From positions 1 to 7,612 of the forward strand of contig JADGIB010000170.1 of NCBI GenBank assembly GCA_019683665.1: a DNA stretch of 7,612 bases, written 5' to 3'. This document shows, piece by piece, positions 6,093 through 7,612 of the stretch. Both the position numbers and the translations under genes were made by a program. The DNA comes from Solirubrobacteraceae bacterium (GTDB taxonomy: Bacteria > Actinomycetota > Thermoleophilia > Solirubrobacterales > Solirubrobacteraceae). A model generated the notes under the pieces. That model was not told where the DNA came from and did not search any database. It saw nothing but the letters and a program-made list of their open reading frames with translations. Position 1 is the stretch's first letter; the number at the start of each line of letters is the position of its first letter.

Positions 6093-7436
6093 TCAGGGCA
6101 GCGGCACCTCGTGGCTGGCGGCGATCACGCCGTCGGGGTCGACCCGCCGGCGCACGGCGGCCAGGCGCGCGAGCGTCGCCGCGTCGAACAGGCCCGCCGC
6201 GCCGGGCCGCGCCTCGGCGAACGTCGGCACCCGGGCGGGGGCGGTGAACGGGGCGAGCGCGCCGGTCAGCTCGTCGAGCGCCGCCGCGACCTCGTCGGGG
6301 CCGACCGGGCCGCCGAGCATCCCGGTCGCGGTCATCGCGAACGGGCCGGCGAGCGCCGCCAGCGCGGCGGGCGCGTCCGGCGAGCGGGTCGCGGCGCCGG
6401 CGACGTGGCGCAGCTCGATCGACGGCAGCGGCGGCGCCCGGTCGGGGCCGGCCACGGCGAGCAGCGCGTCGAGCGCGGCGGCGGGCAGGCGGGCCAGGAG
6501 GGCGTCGCCGCGGCGGAACGGGACCGGGTGCGCGGGGTCCATGTGGAGCGCCGGGACGTCGGTCGGCGCGAGCGGCCCGAACGTGTCGATCTCCGGCTTC
6601 AGCGCGCGCAGCGGGGCGAGCGCCCACTCGGCGGCGTCGGGCGGCGCCAGCGCGACCGCCTCGACGAGCGCGAAGGCGCGGCCGCGCAGGTGGGCCGGCA
6701 CGTGGGGGCGGTCGGGGAGCCGCAGGAGCCGCCCGATCGACGTGATGTGCTCGGGCGCGAGCGCGGCCCAGTCCCGCCAGGCGTGCAGGACCTCGGCGGC
6801 CCGCTCGATCGGGAAGAACGCGACGCCACCGTAGAGCGGGCCGGCCGGCCGCAGCTCGAGCTCGAGCTCGGTGACGATCCCCGGCCCGCCGCCGCCGCGC
6901 AGCGCCCACAGCAGCTCCGGCTCGCGCCCGGCGTCGACGCGCACCCGGGTCCCGTCGCCGGTGACCAGCTCGGCGGCCACGATCGCGTGCGCGGCGAGCC
7001 CGTGTGCGCGGACGTACCAGCCGACCCCGCCGTGCAGGGCGTAGCCGGCGACCCCGATCCCGGCCGACGACCCGTGCGGGGCGAGCAGCCCGGCCGAGGC
7101 GGCGGGCGCGACGACGTCGCCCCAGCGCGCGCCGGCGCCGATCCGCGCCCGCCGGGCGGCGACGTCAATGCGCACGTCGCGCAGCGCCGAGTTCCGCACG
7201 AGCACGGTGTCGCGCAGGTCGCCGAGCGCGGCGGCGCCGTGCCCGGTGCGCTGGGCGACGACGCGCAGCCCCGCCGCGGCGGCGGCCCGGACGACCTCGG
7301 CGACGCCGGCGGCGTCCGCGGGCTCGGCGACGTGGTGGGGGCGCTGGTCGACGCCGGCGTTGAACGCGGCCCGCGCCTCGTCCCAGCCGGGATCGCCGGG
7401 GCGGACGGTGCGGACGACGGGCGAGACGACGGTCAT
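6093..7436 (-). CDS. FAD-linked oxidoreductase, PCMH/berberine-bridge type
   Basis: This is a flavoprotein oxidase or dehydrogenase of 447 residues, acting on an unknown organic substrate, probably an alcohol, sugar or secondary metabolite. The PCMH-type FAD domain covers about residues 31-205. VVAQRTGHG holds H66, at the site where related enzymes bind FAD covalently. GAGARWGDVV (100-109), PHGSSAGIGVAGYALHGGVG (120-139) and LLWALRGGGG are the usual flavin-binding stretches. The Cys that makes a second flavin bond in bicovalent enzymes is absent (SSAGIG instead), so single covalent or non-covalent binding is expected. The middle is the substrate domain. The C-terminal RRRVDPDGVIAASHEVPLP corresponds to the short berberine-bridge tail. 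There is no signal peptide, so it is likely cytoplasmic. ATG 7436 is supported by GAAAGG six bases upstream. Two operator-like palindromes and a TTGACA promoter precede it. It ends 32 bases from the MFS stop, convergently. Confidence 0.92.
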   Translation of the reverse strand: MTVVSPVVRTVRPGDPGWDEARAAFNAGVDQRPHHVAEPADAAGVAEVVRAAAAAGLRVVAQRTGHGAAALGDLRDTVLVRNSALRDVRIDVAARRARIGAGARWGDVVAPAASAGLLAPHGSSAGIGVAGYALHGGVGWYVRAHGLAAHAIVAAELVTGDGTRVRVDAGREPELLWALRGGGGPGIVTELELELRPAGPLYGGVAFFPIERAAEVLHAWRDWAALAPEHITSIGRLLRLPDRPHVPAHLRGRAFALVEAVALAPPDAAEWALAPLRALKPEIDTFGPLAPTDVPALHMDPAHPVPFRRGDALLARLPAAALDALLAVAGPDRAPPLPSIELRHVAGAATRSPDAPAALAALAGPFAMTATGMLGGPVGPDEVAAALDELTGALAPFTAPARVPTFAEARPGAAGLFDAATLARLAAVRRRVDPDGVIAASHEVPLP

Positions 7437-7442
7437 GGGAGG

Positions 7443-7448
7443 CCTTTC
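7443..7448 (-). promoter_or_regulatory. Ribosome binding site of the FAD oxidoreductase gene
   Basis: Minus-strand GAAAGG lies six bases before the ATG at 7436 and fixes this start. It is one of only two convincing Shine-Dalgarno sites in the window; both belong to this divergent pair. Confidence 0.7.
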
Positions 7449-7455
7449 GATCTGG

Positions 7456-7473
7456 CTTTACGCGACTGTAAGG
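7456..7473. promoter_or_regulatory. Operator copy 1 (CTTTAC-N6-GTAAGG)
   Basis: An imperfect 6+6 inverted repeat around GCGACT. It differs from the consensus CTTTAC-N6-GTAAAG by one base. It begins about two bases downstream of the predicted start of transcription of the FAD gene, where a bound repressor would block promoter clearance. Confidence 0.75.
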
Positions 7474-7481
7474 CGAAGCCG

Positions 7482-7511
7482 ACGATACGCCTTCCCTTAC
7501 ACCACTGTCAA
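7482..7511 (-). promoter_or_regulatory. Promoter of the FAD oxidoreductase gene
   Basis: On the minus strand, a perfect -35 box TTGACA (7511-7506) is followed by an 18-base spacer and TATCGT (7487-7482), a TANNNT -10 box. Transcription would start near 7475, giving a leader of about 39 bases. The -35 lies inside operator copy 2. Confidence 0.7.
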
Positions 7512-7512
7512 G
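7495..7512. promoter_or_regulatory. Operator copy 2 (CCTTAC-N6-GTCAAG), overlapping the minus-strand -35
   Basis: The inverted repeat encloses ACCACT. Read on the minus strand, its right arm is CTTGAC instead of CTTTAC; with the next A it makes the TTGACA -35 box of the FAD gene. A bound repressor would cover that box. Confidence 0.7.
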
Positions 7513-7519
7513 CCATTGA

Positions 7520-7537
7520 CTTGACATCACCGTAAAC
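7520..7537. promoter_or_regulatory. Operator copy 3 (CTTGAC-N6-GTAAAC), overlapping the plus-strand -35
   Basis: The inverted repeat encloses ATCACC. Its left arm is CTTGAC and, with the next A, forms the TTGACA -35 of the plus-strand gene. It mirrors copy 2, with seven bases between the two copies. Confidence 0.7.
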
Positions 7538-7549
7538 CGTCCCTACCGT
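7521..7549 (+). promoter_or_regulatory. Promoter of the right-hand gene
   Basis: TTGACA (7521-7526), an optimal 17-base spacer, then TACCGT (7544-7549, TANNNT). Transcription would start near 7556, leaving a leader of about 34 bases before ATG 7590. Operator copy 3 covers the -35 and copy 4 the start point. Confidence 0.72.
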
Positions 7550-7552
7550 TGC

Positions 7553-7570
7553 CTTTACAACTCCGTAAAG
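7553..7570. promoter_or_regulatory. Operator copy 4, perfect arms (CTTTAC-N6-GTAAAG)
   Basis: The two six-base arms are perfect inverted copies around AACTCC. The site spans the predicted transcription start of the right-hand gene. As the only perfect copy, it defines the consensus. Confidence 0.78.
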
Positions 7571-7578
7571 CCTCCGGG

Positions 7579-7584
7579 AAGGAG
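7579..7584 (+). promoter_or_regulatory. Strong ribosome binding site of the right-hand gene
   Basis: AAGGAG, within GGGAAGGAG, lies five bases before ATG 7590, the strongest Shine-Dalgarno match in the window. It decides the start codon of the edge gene. Confidence 0.8.
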
Positions 7585-7589
7585 CCCCC

Positions 7590-7612
7590 ATGCACGGCGC
7601 CCACGCCCCCGC
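7590..7612 (+). CDS. Unidentified gene, first eight codons only
   Basis: The frame opens with ATG at 7590 and reads MHGAHAP and most of an Ala codon before the window ends. The start is well supported by AAGGAG five bases upstream and a complete TTGACA-17-TACCGT promoter. Too little is visible to name a product. Because it shares four operator copies with the FAD oxidoreductase gene, it is likely either the repressor that binds them or a functional partner such as an enzyme or exporter. Confidence 0.7.

Noticed and set aside
6076..6094. Possible bidirectional terminator between the MFS and FAD genes
   Set aside because: Only a 5-bp stem GACGG/CCGTC with a 9-base loop and no T-run; too weak in this base composition.
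6843..6872. GAGCTC repeats
   Set aside because: They encode a Glu-Leu repeat in the FAD protein and follow from codon bias, not a distinct element.
3982..6909. Minus-strand open frame of 975 codons
   Set aside because: Only its last part is the VOC gene. The rest is antisense to the MFS gene and an off-frame reading of the FAD gene, so a giant fusion is not supported.
4536..7535. Plus-strand open frame of 999 codons
   Set aside because: An off-frame shadow of the MFS gene followed by antisense of the FAD gene; the product is low-complexity.
1..7612. CRISPR array, insertion sequence or inverted terminal repeats
   Set aside because: No regularly spaced direct repeats, transposase frames or long matching inverted repeats were seen on either strand.

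Overview
The window is very GC-rich (by eye nearly four bases in five are G or C). Codons in the real frames end almost always in G or C, and most genes lack a clear Shine-Dalgarno site. This fits an actinobacterial chromosome. The protein style suggests Solirubrobacterales or relatives, but that placement is an impression only.

Left third (1-3352): one long minus-strand gene, running off the left edge, encodes a SARP/AfsR-type regulator: DNA-binding winged helix, BTAD, NB-ARC ATPase, then a TPR-like C-terminus. It appears to be transcribed leaderlessly. It diverges from a tRNA-Phe(GAA) gene, which is followed by a strong hairpin terminator. The outermost 68 bases contain no A or T and look like a low-complexity or poor-quality edge.

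Middle (3387-6060): a zone of gene decay. A minus-strand C-terminal scrap of an unknown gene and the C-terminal half of an ABC-2 permease on the plus strand meet head to head at about 3560, as if both N-termini were lost in one event. The permease converges on an intact VOC (glyoxalase-fold) gene, their stop codons sharing a CTAG. Upstream of the VOC gene lie a hairpin abutting its start codon and a short C-terminal remnant that resembles an MMPL/RND exporter. A divergent MFS exporter of the 14-helix drug-efflux type follows. It is complete except for one in-frame TAA at codon 135, where the family has Tyr or Phe. Three different exporters are therefore each damaged within 2.5 kb.

Right (6093-7612): an intact minus-strand FAD-linked oxidoreductase of the PCMH/berberine-bridge type converges on the MFS gene. 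It is divided from a plus-strand gene, of which only eight codons are visible, by a 153-base control region. That region holds two back-to-back promoters and four copies of an 18-bp imperfect palindrome, CTTTAC-N6-GTAAAG. Two copies deviate in one half-site to CTTGAC, which makes that half-site the TTGACA -35 box of each promoter. This compact, nearly symmetrical switch is the most striking element of the window. It implies co-repression of the oxidoreductase and its neighbour by one dimeric repressor, plausibly of the TetR family.
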